From contig JBNKKH010000024.1 of NCBI GenBank assembly GCA_050291725.1, positions 1 through 64,000 of the forward strand: a stretch of 64,000 nt of DNA. The letters run 5' to 3'. The position numbers and the translations under genes were made by a program. Source of the stretch: JAAGZL01 sp050291725 (GTDB lineage: Bacteria; Pseudomonadota; Gammaproteobacteria; Chromatiales; Chromatiaceae). This document shows, piece after piece, positions 15,218 to 24,257 of the stretch; the stretch's first letter is position 1; every line of letters begins with the position of its first letter. Under the pieces are notes generated by a model. It had not been told where the DNA came from and searched no databases. It saw only the letters and a program-made list of their open reading frames with translations.

Positions 15218-17860
15218 TTAGATTTCACGCGCTACTTCAGTGCGTTCAAACACCTCAATATTGTCACCATCTTTGACATCGTTGTAGTTCTTCACAGCGA
15301 TACCACATTCAGTACCGGCTTTAACCTCATTGACATCATCCTTATGGCGACGCAGTGATTCCAGCTCACCTTCATAGATAACTACATTATCCCGCAGTAC
15401 GCGAATAGGGTTGTTACGCTTGACCACTCCCTCAATTACCATACAACCGGCAACGGCACCGAATTTGGAGGAACGGAACACATCTCTAACCTCAGCCAGA
15501 CCAACGATCTCTTCACGAATCTCTGGTGTTAGCAGACCGGAGATAGCTTTCTTAACATCATCAATGATTTCGTAGATGATGCTGTAGTAACGAATATCCA
15601 CACCCTTATCTTCCGCACCCCTGCGCGCTGTAGCATCGGCACGAACATTAAAGCCGATGATAAAGGCACCTGAGGTGAGAGCCAGGTTTACATCAGATTC
15701 ATTGATACCGCCAACGCCAGATGCGACGATCTTGACCTTGATGTTATCGGCCTCAATCTTGAGCAACGACTCTTTCAAGGCCTCAACACTGCCTTGAACA
15801 TCGGCCTTAATAATAAGGTTAACGTAGTTGGTTTCGCCCTCTGCCATATGCGAGAAGAACTCATCCATCTTGGCTGCCTTCTGGTCTGCCATACGGCTAT
15901 CGCGGTTCTTCTCCTTACGCATATCAGAAAGTTCACGCGCTTTGCGTTCTGAGCCGACTACAAGGACATCGTCACCTGCATTGGGAACACCAGAAAGACC
16001 AAGCACCTCAACCGGCATGGAAGGTCCAGCCGACTTAATGTTTTTACGATTCTCATCCAGCAAGGCACGTACCCTACCGAACTCTTGACCACTGACCAGG
16101 ATATCGCCAGCATTCAGGGTACCAGTTTGCACCAGAACTGTGGCCACAGGACCACGTCCCTTGTCCAAACTAGACTCCACAATAATGCCTCGAGCCGGGG
16201 CATCTTCCACAGCCTTCAGCTCCAAAACCTCAGCCTGCAGCAGGATAGCATCAAGCAGATCATCAATGCCCTGCCCGCTCTTGGCTGATACCTGCACAAA
16301 CATGGTATCGCCGCCCCACTCTTCAGGAACAATTTCATGCTGAGTGAGTTCCTGAGTAACCTTATCTGGCTGAGCCTCTGGCTTATCCATCTTGTTGATG
16401 GCAATAATGATTGGCACTTCAGCCGCCTTGGCGTGCTGTATAGCCTCTACGGTCTGAGGTTTTACCCCATCGTCTGCTGCCACTACCAGGATAACAATAT
16501 CGGTCACCTTGGCACCACGAGCACGCATTGCTGAGAATGCCGCGTGTCCCGGCGTATCCAGAAAAGAGATCATCCCTTTTTCTGTATCCACATGATAAGC
16601 ACCGATGTGCTGGGTAATACCACCAGCTTCACCAGCAGCAACTCTGGTTGCACGGATATGATCCAGCAACGAAGTCTTACCATGATCAACATGGCCCATA
16701 ATGGTTACAACTGGAGCACGGCTAACCTGTTCGCCTTCGACCTCTTCCAATGAACTTATGAGTTCGGTCTCAATATCATCGTCCTTCTGTATAACCGGGT
16801 TGTGACCCATCTCTTCAACCACCAGAGTAGAGGTATCACGATCCAATGGCTGATTAATGGTTACCATCATGCCCATTTTCATCAGCTCTTTGATCACCTC
16901 AGCCGCCTTGACTGACATCTTTTGCGCCAGATCGGCAACGGTGATGCTTTCAGGTAGCTCGACATCGTGTACCACTGGGGCAGTAGGTTTAACAAAGCCA
17001 TGCTGGGTATCTTGTTGTACATGAACTGGACGCCGTTTATTCGACTTACCTTTACGCCGCCCACTCTTATCTTTTGCTACATGCAGTTCTTCACGTCCGT
17101 GACGAGTTTTCTTTTCCTTAGCACGACCGCGAGCAGGTTCATCTTTACGCTGCACACCCTTTTTGCCGCTCTTCTCTGCAGCTACGCGCTTAGCCTCAGC
17201 CTCTAACGCCTTCTTCTTCGCCTCTTCTAGGAGTTCCTCTTTAGTAGGCTCCTTTTTCTCAGGCGCTTTTGTCTCCTTGCTTGCTGGTTCTACAGCCTTT
17301 TGCTCTTGCTCTTCCTTCGCTTTGAGAGCCTCTTCCTCTTCCTTAAGTTTTTGCTCCTCAGCCTGCTGTTTATCTTTTAATTCACTATCTCGCCTTGCCT
17401 GTTCTGCCTTGCGTCTGGCTTCATCCTCTTCAGCTCTTTTCTTTTTCAGCTCTTCCTGTTCCGCCAACGCCTTTCTGGCTGCTTCTGCCTCTGCAAGTCT
17501 CTTCTCTTTTTCTGAAGACGACTCTGTTTTTGAAATAACCCGCTTACGCCGCACCTCAACGCTTACCGTCTTACCACCACGCGCTGTGCCTCTTACAGGA
17601 GTACGTCCAGCAGCCGCTGGTTGGCGCAACTCGCTTACACTTTTGCGTTTTAGGGTTATCTTCTTAACAGAACCGGAGCCATCTGCACTATTCTTGCCAT
17701 GGCTTTCCCGCAGATGGGTCAACAGTTTGGCCTTTTCAGCCTCTGTTACCGTGTCATTTCCACTCTTCTTCTTAACTCCGGCCTTCTCCAGCTGGGAGAG
17801 CAGAGTTTCGACCGGTATGCCAACGTCTCCGGCTAGTTGTTCTACTTTTACTTCACTCAT
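15218..17860 (-). CDS. infB: translation initiation factor IF-2
   Basis: 880 residues from ATG at 17860 (MSEVKVEQLAGDVGIPVETL), which has ggaggc 6 bases upstream. The frame is open further upstream, but that stretch would overlap the nusA-infB gap without a ribosome site. Layout: N-terminal IF2_N domain (1-50), a highly charged K/E/A linker (about 100-280), a second IF2_N domain (VADLAQKMSVKAAEVIKELM), then the GTPase with GHVDHGKTSLLD (G1), DTPGHAAF (G3) and NKMDKP (G4), followed by domains II-IV. It brings fMet-tRNA to the 30S subunit. Confidence 0.97.
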   Translation of the reverse strand: MSEVKVEQLAGDVGIPVETLLSQLEKAGVKKKSGNDTVTEAEKAKLLTHLRESHGKNSADGSGSVKKITLKRKSVSELRQPAAAGRTPVRGTARGGKTVSVEVRRKRVISKTESSSEKEKRLAEAEAARKALAEQEELKKKRAEEDEARRKAEQARRDSELKDKQQAEEQKLKEEEEALKAKEEQEQKAVEPASKETKAPEKKEPTKEELLEEAKKKALEAEAKRVAAEKSGKKGVQRKDEPARGRAKEKKTRHGREELHVAKDKSGRRKGKSNKRRPVHVQQDTQHGFVKPTAPVVHDVELPESITVADLAQKMSVKAAEVIKELMKMGMMVTINQPLDRDTSTLVVEEMGHNPVIQKDDDIETELISSLEEVEGEQVSRAPVVTIMGHVDHGKTSLLDHIRATRVAAGEAGGITQHIGAYHVDTEKGMISFLDTPGHAAFSAMRARGAKVTDIVILVVAADDGVKPQTVEAIQHAKAAEVPIIIAINKMDKPEAQPDKVTQELTQHEIVPEEWGGDTMFVQVSAKSGQGIDDLLDAILLQAEVLELKAVEDAPARGIIVESSLDKGRGPVATVLVQTGTLNAGDILVSGQEFGRVRALLDENRKNIKSAGPSMPVEVLGLSGVPNAGDDVLVVGSERKARELSDMRKEKNRDSRMADQKAAKMDEFFSHMAEGETNYVNLIIKADVQGSVEALKESLLKIEADNIKVKIVASGVGGINESDVNLALTSGAFIIGFNVRADATARRGAEDKGVDIRYYSIIYEIIDDVKKAISGLLTPEIREEIVGLAEVRDVFRSSKFGAVAGCMVIEGVVKRNNPIRVLRDNVVIYEGELESLRRHKDDVNEVKAGTECGIAVKNYNDVKDGDNIEVFERTEVAREI

Positions 17861-17891
17861 GCTTGGGCCTCCAGGACAGCCTAAATTAGGC

Positions 17892-19394
17892 TTAGCCTTC
17901 CTCATCCGCGAACCATGGAGCACGTGCAGTCATAATCAACTCAGCAGCACGCTTTTCATCCATATCATCAATAACCATCAACTCATCAACCGACTGCTCA
18001 GCCAAATCCTCCATGCTTGTGACGCCAATCTGGACCAAGTCGTAGGCCAGCTTGCGCTCCATTCCATCCATATTAAGCAGATCCTCTTCCGGCTCAACGT
18101 CTGAGAGCTTCTCCTCTTTGGCAATAGCCAGGGTCAACAGCACATCTTTGGCCCGTTCTCTCAGCTCATCCACAATATCCTGATCAAACTCTTCGATTGC
18201 CAGCATCTCGTCGATGTCGATGTAGGCAACCTCGTCCAGATTTGAGAACCCTTCCTGAACCAGGATTATTGCTACTTCTTCATCTACATCCAGCCAGTCC
18301 ATAAACTTCTCGACCAGCTCTCGTGCCTCAGCATCGCTCTTTTCGGCTGCCTCAGCCTCGTTCATAACATTTAGTTCCCACCCAGTTAAATCACTGGCCA
18401 GGCGTACATTCTGTCCACCACGACCGATGGCCTGGGAGAGGTTCTCCTCCTCCACTGCAACCATCATGCTGCCTTTATCTTCATCCACAACGATGGAAGA
18501 GACATCTGCTGGAGACATGGCATTAATCACAAACTGAGCAGGGGTCTCATCCCACAGGATAATGTCCACGCGCTCGCCATTCAGCTCATTGGAGACTGCC
18601 TGTACTCTGGAACCACGCATACCAACACATGCGCCCACCGGATCAATGCGTTTATCATGGGCCTTGACCGCAATCTTAGCTCGTAGGCCAGGATCACGCG
18701 AAGCACCGATGATTTCGATCATGCCGTCGTTTACTTCAGGAACTTCCAGCTTGAACAGCTCGATCAGCAACTCTGGACGGGTACGGCTAACAAATAGCTG
18801 GGGGCCGCGGTTTTCTGGACGTATATCGTATAGGTATCCACGTATCCTATCACCGCTACGTACCGACTCACGAGGTATCATATCTTCTCTAGGAATAATT
18901 GCCTCGGCATTTGCACCCAGATCCAGGGTAACGTTACCCCGCTCTACTCTCTTAACCACACCGGTAAGAAGCTCACCCACGCGATCCTTATAGGCCTCTA
19001 CCACCTTGGCGCGCTCAGCTTCCCTTACCTTCTGTACAATTACCTGTTTTGCTGTCTGGGCAGCAATGCGGCCAAAGGCTATGGACTCCATAGGCTCTTC
19101 GACATAATCGCCAACCTGGAGCTCTGGATTATCTTTCTGGGCATCCTCCAGCATGATCTGGGTCTTCTCGTCAAACCCTTCCTCATCTGGCTCTGCAATC
19201 ACAACCCAACGCCGAAAACTGGAGTAATCTCCAGTATCGCGGTCGATTTCAACCCGCACATCTATGTCGCCACCATGCTTTTTGCGTGTAGCTGACGCCA
19301 ATGCTGCTTCGATTGCATCGAAGATAATCTCTTTCTCTACTTCCTTCTCGTTAGAAACCACGTCAACGACAAGCAAAATTTCTTTATTCATCAT
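17892..19394 (-). CDS. nusA: transcription termination/antitermination protein NusA
   Basis: 500 residues, ATG at 19394; the next codon is also ATG and could be the true start (MNKEILLVVDVVSNEKEVEK). Order: N-terminal RNA polymerase-binding domain (1-130), S1 domain (LLTGVVKRVERGNVTLDLGA), two KH domains (RIDPVGACVGMRGSRVQAVS; LSQAIGRGGQNVRLASDLTG), and two C-terminal acidic repeats (about 365-425 and 440-495), typical of gammaproteobacteria. It modulates RNA polymerase pausing and termination. It sits between rimP and infB and may control its own operon through the leader terminator at 19876-19897. Confidence 0.97.
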   Translation of the reverse strand: MMNKEILLVVDVVSNEKEVEKEIIFDAIEAALASATRKKHGGDIDVRVEIDRDTGDYSSFRRWVVIAEPDEEGFDEKTQIMLEDAQKDNPELQVGDYVEEPMESIAFGRIAAQTAKQVIVQKVREAERAKVVEAYKDRVGELLTGVVKRVERGNVTLDLGANAEAIIPREDMIPRESVRSGDRIRGYLYDIRPENRGPQLFVSRTRPELLIELFKLEVPEVNDGMIEIIGASRDPGLRAKIAVKAHDKRIDPVGACVGMRGSRVQAVSNELNGERVDIILWDETPAQFVINAMSPADVSSIVVDEDKGSMMVAVEEENLSQAIGRGGQNVRLASDLTGWELNVMNEAEAAEKSDAEARELVEKFMDWLDVDEEVAIILVQEGFSNLDEVAYIDIDEMLAIEEFDQDIVDELRERAKDVLLTLAIAKEEKLSDVEPEEDLLNMDGMERKLAYDLVQIGVTSMEDLAEQSVDELMVIDDMDEKRAAELIMTARAPWFADEEG

Positions 19395-19407
19395 TCAAAT
19401 TCCTAAA

Positions 19408-19863
19408 TCAGAATTCCGGTACCAGCCGCGCTGTATCTATCTGATCCAACGGCAACTGTTCCATCTCACCATCCATCTCCAGTATCACATCTTCTTCCTG
19501 GACGCCCTTTAGAACCCCTTCATACTTTCGTCTTCCATTCAGCTTCATTCGTAGCTTGATACGTACCTTATTGCCTGCAAAGCGCTCAAAATGCTCCTTT
19601 ACAAACAGTGGTCTATCCATGCCAGGAGAAGAGACCTCTAGCTGATACGCCTCTGTCAGCGGATCCTCAACATCCAGCATGGCACTTAGTTGGCGACTTA
19701 CGGCAACACAGTCATCCACCAAAATGCCGCTATCCTGGTCTATGTAGACGCGCAACAGGCCTGAGTCCTTACCTCTACGGTATTCGACCCCAACCAGCTC
19801 ATAGCCCATTGGCTCTACTACCTGCTCAATGAGCTGATTCAATCTATCTGGCGCGCTTTGCAT
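19408..19863 (-). CDS. rimP: ribosome maturation factor RimP
   Basis: 151 residues from ATG at 19863 (MQSAPDRLNQLIEQVVEPMG). The open frame extends upstream to 19905, but that part overlaps a terminator-like hairpin and is unlikely to be translated; the chosen length agrees with the about 150 residues of known RimP. Key blocks are YELVGVEYRRGKDSGLLRVY, DDCVAVSRQLSAMLDVEDP, and YQLEVSSPGMDRPLF. It aids 30S subunit maturation. First gene of the rimP-nusA-infB-rbfA-truB operon. Confidence 0.95.
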   Translation of the reverse strand: MQSAPDRLNQLIEQVVEPMGYELVGVEYRRGKDSGLLRVYIDQDSGILVDDCVAVSRQLSAMLDVEDPLTEAYQLEVSSPGMDRPLFVKEHFERFAGNKVRIKLRMKLNGRRKYEGVLKGVQEEDVILEMDGEMEQLPLDQIDTARLVPEF

Positions 19864-19875
19864 ATCCACCACAAC

Positions 19876-19897
19876 AAAAAAATGGGCCAGAGGCCCA
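19876..19897 (-). terminator. leader terminator/attenuator before rimP
   Basis: On the minus strand tgggcc-tct-ggccca is followed by seven T and ends 13 bases before the rimP ATG. It lies between the rimP promoter and the first codon, the position of a regulatory leader terminator. Confidence 0.75.
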
Positions 19898-19929
19898 CTT
19901 CTCAATAAAACCGTAATAACCGTTGCGGC

Positions 19930-19958
19930 ATTATACCGCCGATATTGGCTAACACCAA
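19930..19958 (-). promoter_or_regulatory. sigma-70 promoter of the rimP-nusA-infB operon
   Basis: Minus-strand -10 TATAAT (19935-19930) and -35 TTGGTG (19958-19953) with a 17-base spacer. Transcription would start near 19922. Confidence 0.7.
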
Positions 19959-19970
19959 AACCCGGTCTCC

Positions 19971-19994
19971 AAAAAAAACCCCGAATTCGGGGTT
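19971..19994 (-). terminator. intrinsic terminator upstream of the rimP promoter
   Basis: On the minus strand aaccccgaattcggggtt is a perfect palindrome followed by a run of T. It would end transcripts coming from the lyase gene at 20128-21048 and insulate the rimP promoter. The 19995-20127 stretch between them shows no tRNA or other gene. Confidence 0.85.
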
Positions 19995-20127
19995 CTTCAA
20001 AAATCTTAAGTTGGCGGAGTTAAGGGCATCAACCACTTAAAAACCGCTACTCTTCCGTAAGTGGCGGGAATGATACTCCATTTATATAGTTTTTCCAATA
20101 TTTTAGGTAATTTACTCTTATTTACTT

Positions 20128-21048
20128 CTAAGAACCGAGCACAGCCAAAGCCCCACGATAGATCGGCTCATCAATAAAGCCGTACTGCTCATGGACAAAA
20201 CCGGTAGTCCCCTCTGCCGCCGCCTGCTCAAAACAGTGCACAATGGCTTTGGCCCGCTCTATCTCTTCAGGGTTGGGGGCAAACACCTGATTGGCTAGCT
20301 CTACCTGTCCTGGTGAAATACACCCTTTAGATGAAAAACCCATTTTTCGCTCCAGTAGGCACCACTGTTCGAAGCCCTCCAGATCTTTATACTCCTGATA
20401 GACAAAAGATACTGGATGCAAGCCTGCTATATGAGCATCCACCAGGAAACGGGAAAGTAGATGGCGGGCGGTAGGGCTATCTGGAGTCATCACCGATTGT
20501 GGCAGTCTAAGATCAGCACAAAGATCCAGGATACCCAGATATACTGTATCTACCCGTGCCTCAACCCTAAGATCGGTAATGCTGTTTAGGGCAGCGCCGG
20601 TCTCTATGGATAGATGGATGCGAATGGCAGGGTCAACCAGGCTACATACCTGCTCTACCTCTTGTCTGGTTCTGACCTTGGGAATGCGAATGGCGTCTGG
20701 CTGCACTCTGTTAATTAACTCAATATCCTCTTCACCCCCCTCGCCTATGGGGTTCACCCGCACCACCAGTTCCGGCTTCGCCTCCCGGGCATTGGCCACG
20801 AACAGGGCAGCCAGGGCACGGGCACGGGGCTTCTGCTCTGGCGCCACCCCATCCTCCAGGTTGATAATGGCCATATCTGCAGCCAGTTCATCTAGCTTAT
20901 TCAGATGCTTTACCCGATGGGCGGAAACCATGAGAGCGCTACGGCGTAGAGTCCGATTCAGGGGGCGTGGGGCCACAGCGCCGGGCAGTTGTTGCTCTAT
21001 CTCTTCTATACTGGCTTTTTCTAGCCAGGCGATGTCTTGGAAAATCAT
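20128..21048 (-). CDS. HpcH/HpaI aldolase/CitE-like lyase
   Basis: 306 residues from ATG at 21048 (MIFQDIAWLEKASIEEIEQQ); an upstream in-frame ATG at 21084 has no ribosome site. Blocks typical of the CitE/HpcH family: RSALMVSAHRVKHLNKLDEL, INLEDGVAPEQKPRAR (metal-binding Glu/Asp), VVRVNPIG (substrate Arg), IRIPKVRTRQEVEQV, and IHLSIETGAALNSITDL, with VYLGILDLCADLR and GFSSKGCISPGQVELAN. Such enzymes cleave or make C-C bonds with acyl-CoA or small 2-oxoacid substrates using Mg2+. The substrate cannot be told from sequence. No cit genes accompany it. Confidence 0.8.
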   Translation of the reverse strand: MIFQDIAWLEKASIEEIEQQLPGAVAPRPLNRTLRRSALMVSAHRVKHLNKLDELAADMAIINLEDGVAPEQKPRARALAALFVANAREAKPELVVRVNPIGEGGEEDIELINRVQPDAIRIPKVRTRQEVEQVCSLVDPAIRIHLSIETGAALNSITDLRVEARVDTVYLGILDLCADLRLPQSVMTPDSPTARHLLSRFLVDAHIAGLHPVSFVYQEYKDLEGFEQWCLLERKMGFSSKGCISPGQVELANQVFAPNPEEIERAKAIVHCFEQAAAEGTTGFVHEQYGFIDEPIYRGALAVLGS

Positions 21049-21099
21049 ACTGAACCTAGATTTTATGTGAAAAATTTGCTCCATCTCTTATGCAAAGAG

Positions 21100-21210
21100 A
21101 GTTCGTCATTCCGGACGTAGCGTAGCGAAGATCCGGAATCTAGAAAAGGAATACAACTCACATATTTAGTACGACCTGGATCCCGGCCTACGCCGGGATG
21201 ACAAAAACAG
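21100..21210. repeat. paired dispersed repeat (gtcattccgg.../...ccgggatgac)
   Basis: The left arm gtcattccggacgtag...gaagatccggaatc and the right arm cctggatcccggcctacgcc...gggatgac are related inverted copies of the intergenic motif common in many proteobacterial genomes. They lie between the lyase gene and nifM and could fold into hairpins. Confidence 0.6.
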
Positions 21211-21225
21211 ATCAGAACAGCTAAT

Positions 21226-22086
21226 CTAGGCTTTTTTCTTCAACCCGGCCAACCACTCCTTCTGTCTACCACGCCTATTTCGCTCCTCCAGTGAGCTGCG
21301 AATTTTAGGTTCCGCCTCGGCAAAGGAGATATGTTTGCCTGGTCTAATCTTTTCGCATAAGAGAATATGAAACCCCATCTCCGACTCGATGATCTCACTC
21401 ATCTCTCCCTCCTGCATGGAGAATAGAGCGGCATCTAGTTCAGGATAGAGCTGTCCCTGTTTCAGCTCTCCCAATTCGCCCCCCTCCATGGCAGTTGGGC
21501 ACTCTGAATGGCACTTGGCCAGCTCAGCAAAATCCTCTGAGGTACCATTTAGTTTCTCTGCCAGTTGGTGCATGCGCCCCAGGGCTGCATCTTTAGTGTT
21601 CTCTGCAAACTCTGGATTTACCGTGATCAGGATATGCCTGGCACTGCGCAGTTCCGGCTGCTCAAAGCCTTCAGGATGTGCTTCATAAAACTGCTGCACC
21701 TCAGCATCGCTCACTGCCGCACTACCAGATGCAACTAACTGCATTACGGCATCAAACATTAATTCACGATAGAGAGAGTGTCTCAGACCTATTTCATCCA
21801 GGCCGTTAGCCTCTAGGTCTCGTAGATACTCTTCACGGCTATCATACCGTGCTGCTATGTTGGCTACAGACCAACTCAACTGCTCATCCGGTATCACTAT
21901 ATCTTTGGTTTCTGGCGCAGCTATTACTAAAGACTCCAGTTCATAGCTTTGGGTCGCCTTTTGCAACACCTGTCCATACTCATTTGGCTCCAGTTGCACC
22001 AGGTTCTTTCCATAATCGTTGAGGGCATTACGTAAGAGGTGATAACTAAACTCGGGGGATTGCTGCTGTTTCTCGGCCAACGCCAT
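21226..22086 (-). CDS. nifM: nitrogen fixation protein NifM (parvulin-type PPIase)
   Basis: 286 residues; the ATG at 22086 overlaps the nifZ stop (TAATG). The N-terminal half is the NifM-specific helical region (LRNALNDYGKNLVQLEPNEY; DEIGLRHSLYRELMFDAVMQ). The C-terminal half is a rotamase: RSARHILITVNPEFAENTKD, AELAKCHSECPTAMEGGELG, LYPELDAALFSMQEGEMSEI, SEMGFHILLCEKIRPG. NifM is required for folding/activation of the Fe protein NifH in several gammaproteobacteria. Last gene of nifVWZM. Confidence 0.92.
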   Translation of the reverse strand: MALAEKQQQSPEFSYHLLRNALNDYGKNLVQLEPNEYGQVLQKATQSYELESLVIAAPETKDIVIPDEQLSWSVANIAARYDSREEYLRDLEANGLDEIGLRHSLYRELMFDAVMQLVASGSAAVSDAEVQQFYEAHPEGFEQPELRSARHILITVNPEFAENTKDAALGRMHQLAEKLNGTSEDFAELAKCHSECPTAMEGGELGELKQGQLYPELDAALFSMQEGEMSEIIESEMGFHILLCEKIRPGKHISFAEAEPKIRSSLEERNRRGRQKEWLAGLKKKA

Positions 22087-22544
22087 TACTCCTGAACCGT
22101 TTCTGAATCGATGAAGTCTAGAGCACCCTCAGGCACCTGCAAAGTGCGGCCGCTGAAGCGTACATGATAGGTCGGACCACTCTCATGCTCGCGCAATACC
22201 TTCTCTATCTCCCCTGCATCACCAGGTTCGGCGATAACTTCTCCCTTGATCGCCAAAGTAATCTTCGGTGTCACCTTATCTCGGAACTCATATTTAGTCG
22301 GGATCCATGGGTCGCTGGCCAACTGAATCTCCTGTTCCCGGCAGCCCACCATTACGCCATCATCAAGAAAGTCTACCGAGTAGATAACCTGATCCTGTAG
22401 GAAGGTTCCCATATCTTTCACATAGCCAACACTACCCTGAGGAACTAGAAGTTCCCCCCTGTTCTTGCCGGGAAAGGTGCCATCATTGCGGATGGACCTG
22501 ACTACCCGCACCTCTGTACCAAACTCATATCTTGGTGGCTGCAC
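22086..22544 (-). CDS. nifZ: nitrogen fixation protein NifZ
   Basis: 152 residues from a GTG at 22544, which lies inside the end of nifW in another frame; aaggag precedes it by about 6 bases. The NifZ block YEFGTEVRVVRSIRNDGTFP, then GSVGYVKDMGTFLQDQVIYS and VDFLDDGVMVGCREQE, is followed by a second, weaker repeat (GEVIAEPGDAGEIEKVLREH). NifZ assists P-cluster formation in the MoFe protein. Translationally linked to nifW and nifM. Confidence 0.93.
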   Translation of the reverse strand: MQPPRYEFGTEVRVVRSIRNDGTFPGKNRGELLVPQGSVGYVKDMGTFLQDQVIYSVDFLDDGVMVGCREQEIQLASDPWIPTKYEFRDKVTPKITLAIKGEVIAEPGDAGEIEKVLREHESGPTYHVRFSGRTLQVPEGALDFIDSETVQE

Positions 22545-22872
22545 CGATTACTCCTTGCATCAAATCATCCAACGGAATCGCAACCTGTTGCGGCTCGTTC
22601 ATACGAAATACCCTAAACACCTTTTCAGTGCGGGCATCAGAATTCACAAAATCTCCATAGGCCTGCTGTAGCCATCCGGCATAGTATGCGCGCAGCGCAG
22701 ACTCCTCCTGCGGCATCTCATCATTTGCCGCCTCCAGATAGTTATGGAAACGCTGCAGGATATGCAGACGGTTAACCTGAACTATGCTGGGCTCATATGG
22801 GATCTGAAAATAATCCAAAAAATCTTCAGCACTACACAGCTCTTCCATATCCATCTCTAACTCTTCACTCAT
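22525..22872 (-). CDS. nifW: nitrogenase-stabilising/protective protein NifW
   Basis: 115 residues, ATG at 22872 with aggag 9 bases before. Motifs AEDFLDYFQIPYEPSIVQVN, RLHILQRFHNYLE and AYYAGWLQQAYGDFVNS match NifW, a small protein that binds immature or oxygen-damaged MoFe protein and works with NifZ. Its last 20 bases overlap the start of nifZ. Confidence 0.93.
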   Translation of the reverse strand: MSEELEMDMEELCSAEDFLDYFQIPYEPSIVQVNRLHILQRFHNYLEAANDEMPQEESALRAYYAGWLQQAYGDFVNSDARTEKVFRVFRMNEPQQVAIPLDDLMQGVIGAATKI

Positions 22873-22889
22873 TTACATCTACTCCTGTG

Positions 22890-24044
22890 TCATTGCCAAA
22901 AATTGTCTGAACTCTCTGCATGGGCTTCTAAATAATATTGCCGCAATAGCTGTTCGTCTGGTGCCCGTTTTCTCATACCGCTGAAATGTCTTATCCTCTG
23001 CAGTATCTGCTCTGTTTCGCCCGGCAGTAGCTTAATACCCATCTCTGCAAAGGCGTGGCTAACTGCACAGCTTCCTGAATGCTTACCCAAAACCATACGG
23101 TGGTCTCTTCCCACTTCTGCAGGATCAACCCCCTGGTAGTTAACTCGATCCTTCATTAGGCCATCCACATGAATTCCAGATTCATGGGTGAAGGCCCCCT
23201 CGCCCACAATGCTCTTATGCCAGCCTACAGAACGCCCAGTGGCCTGCTCTATTAATACTGAAAGCTGCGGGTAGTGGGCCATATCAATCTCATTGCCATA
23301 GCCGTGAAAACGACGCATTCCCATCACCACCTCCTCCAGAGGAGCGTTACCGGCACGCTCACCCAGGCCATGTACCGTGGTGTTTACATGGGTGGCTCCA
23401 GCGCGGATAGCGGCCAGGGTGTTGGCGGTAGCCAGACCCAGGTCATCATGGGCGTGCATCTCAATCTCCATATCGGTATTGGAACGCAGGTAGCTGATAA
23501 TCTCATAAACACCAAAGGGATCCAGGATGCCAACAGTATCGGCAAAACGAAACCGACTGGCCCCTGCACGCTGCGCAACTTCAAGTACCCTTAGAAGGAA
23601 TTCCGGATCGGCGCGGGAGGAGTCCTCACCACCGATACATACCTCAAAACCCAGCTCCAGGGCCTGTTCCACATGCGTAGGAATCTGCTGCAGCACCCAA
23701 TCTCTATTCTTGCTGAGCTTGCCTCTAATCTGCTGATCCGACACTGACATGGAGAGATCAATCCGGTGAATACCCATATCGGCACAGAGAGCTATATCAT
23801 CTGAGCGCATCCGGCTCCAAACCATCAACTCCGCATTCAGGCCCAGCCCTGCAACGGCACGAATGGAGTCGCACTCATCTGCTCCCATGGCTGGAATACC
23901 CACTTCCAGCTCGGGTACACCCAGGCCATCGAGGGACTGAGCTATGGCCAGCTTCTCCTCCAGAGAGAAGGCTACGCCGGCAGACTGTTCGCCATCCCGC
24001 AGGGTGGTGTCATTGATAATAGCTTTTGGTGTTTGTCTTTTCAT
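22890..24044 (-). CDS. nifV: homocitrate synthase NifV
   Basis: 384 residues, ATG at 24044 behind aggag. It is a DRE-TIM metallolyase: DTTLRDGEQSAGVAFSLEEK at residues 12-31, LEVGIPAMG, the active-site EMHAHDDLGLATANTLAAIR with HxH metal ligands, and NTTVHGLGERAGNAPLEEVV. The C-terminal GVDPAEVGRDHRMVLGKHSG follows. It condenses acetyl-CoA and 2-oxoglutarate to R-homocitrate, the organic ligand of FeMo-co. First gene of the nifVWZM operon, with its own sigma-54 promoter. Confidence 0.95.
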   Translation of the reverse strand: MKRQTPKAIINDTTLRDGEQSAGVAFSLEEKLAIAQSLDGLGVPELEVGIPAMGADECDSIRAVAGLGLNAELMVWSRMRSDDIALCADMGIHRIDLSMSVSDQQIRGKLSKNRDWVLQQIPTHVEQALELGFEVCIGGEDSSRADPEFLLRVLEVAQRAGASRFRFADTVGILDPFGVYEIISYLRSNTDMEIEMHAHDDLGLATANTLAAIRAGATHVNTTVHGLGERAGNAPLEEVVMGMRRFHGYGNEIDMAHYPQLSVLIEQATGRSVGWHKSIVGEGAFTHESGIHVDGLMKDRVNYQGVDPAEVGRDHRMVLGKHSGSCAVSHAFAEMGIKLLPGETEQILQRIRHFSGMRKRAPDEQLLRQYYLEAHAESSDNFWQ

Positions 24045-24077
24045 GACTTACTCCTAACCAATATGTAATAGCTAAGA

Positions 24078-24092
24078 GCAAGCAGCGTGCCA
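24078..24092 (-). promoter_or_regulatory. sigma-54 promoter of nifVWZM
   Basis: Minus-strand TGGCACGCTGCTTGC has GG and GC exactly 10 bases apart, a full match to the -24/-12 consensus, 34 bases before the nifV start codon. Confidence 0.92.
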
Positions 24093-24165
24093 GAATTATT
24101 TTTTGAATTTATTCAGTATGTTACAAAACTACGCTTGCATATAGGTATGTCGAATAAAGCTCAAT

Positions 24166-24181
24166 TGTAGGAAAAGCTACA
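24166..24181. promoter_or_regulatory. NifA upstream activator site of nifV
   Basis: TGTAGGAAAAGCTACA fits TGT-N10-ACA and is an extended palindrome TGTAG-N6-CTACA. It lies about 75 bases upstream of the -24 element. Confidence 0.82.
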
Positions 24182-24257
24182 AACCAGTAGGGGCCAGTTC
24201 CCACAGGCATTTATACTACTGTTATCCTAATCTAGAACCGCCCGGGGGACTGATCTC

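Noticed and set aside
17163..18104. Long plus-strand frame opposite infB
   Set aside because: It is antisense to the infB charged linker and nusA end; the Ser/Phe/Leu-rich translation is the mirror of Lys/Glu/Ala codons.
19995..20127. Possible tRNA between the lyase gene and rimP, as in some gammaproteobacteria
   Set aside because: No cloverleaf could be drawn and no T-loop GTTCGAATC-type sequence was seen.
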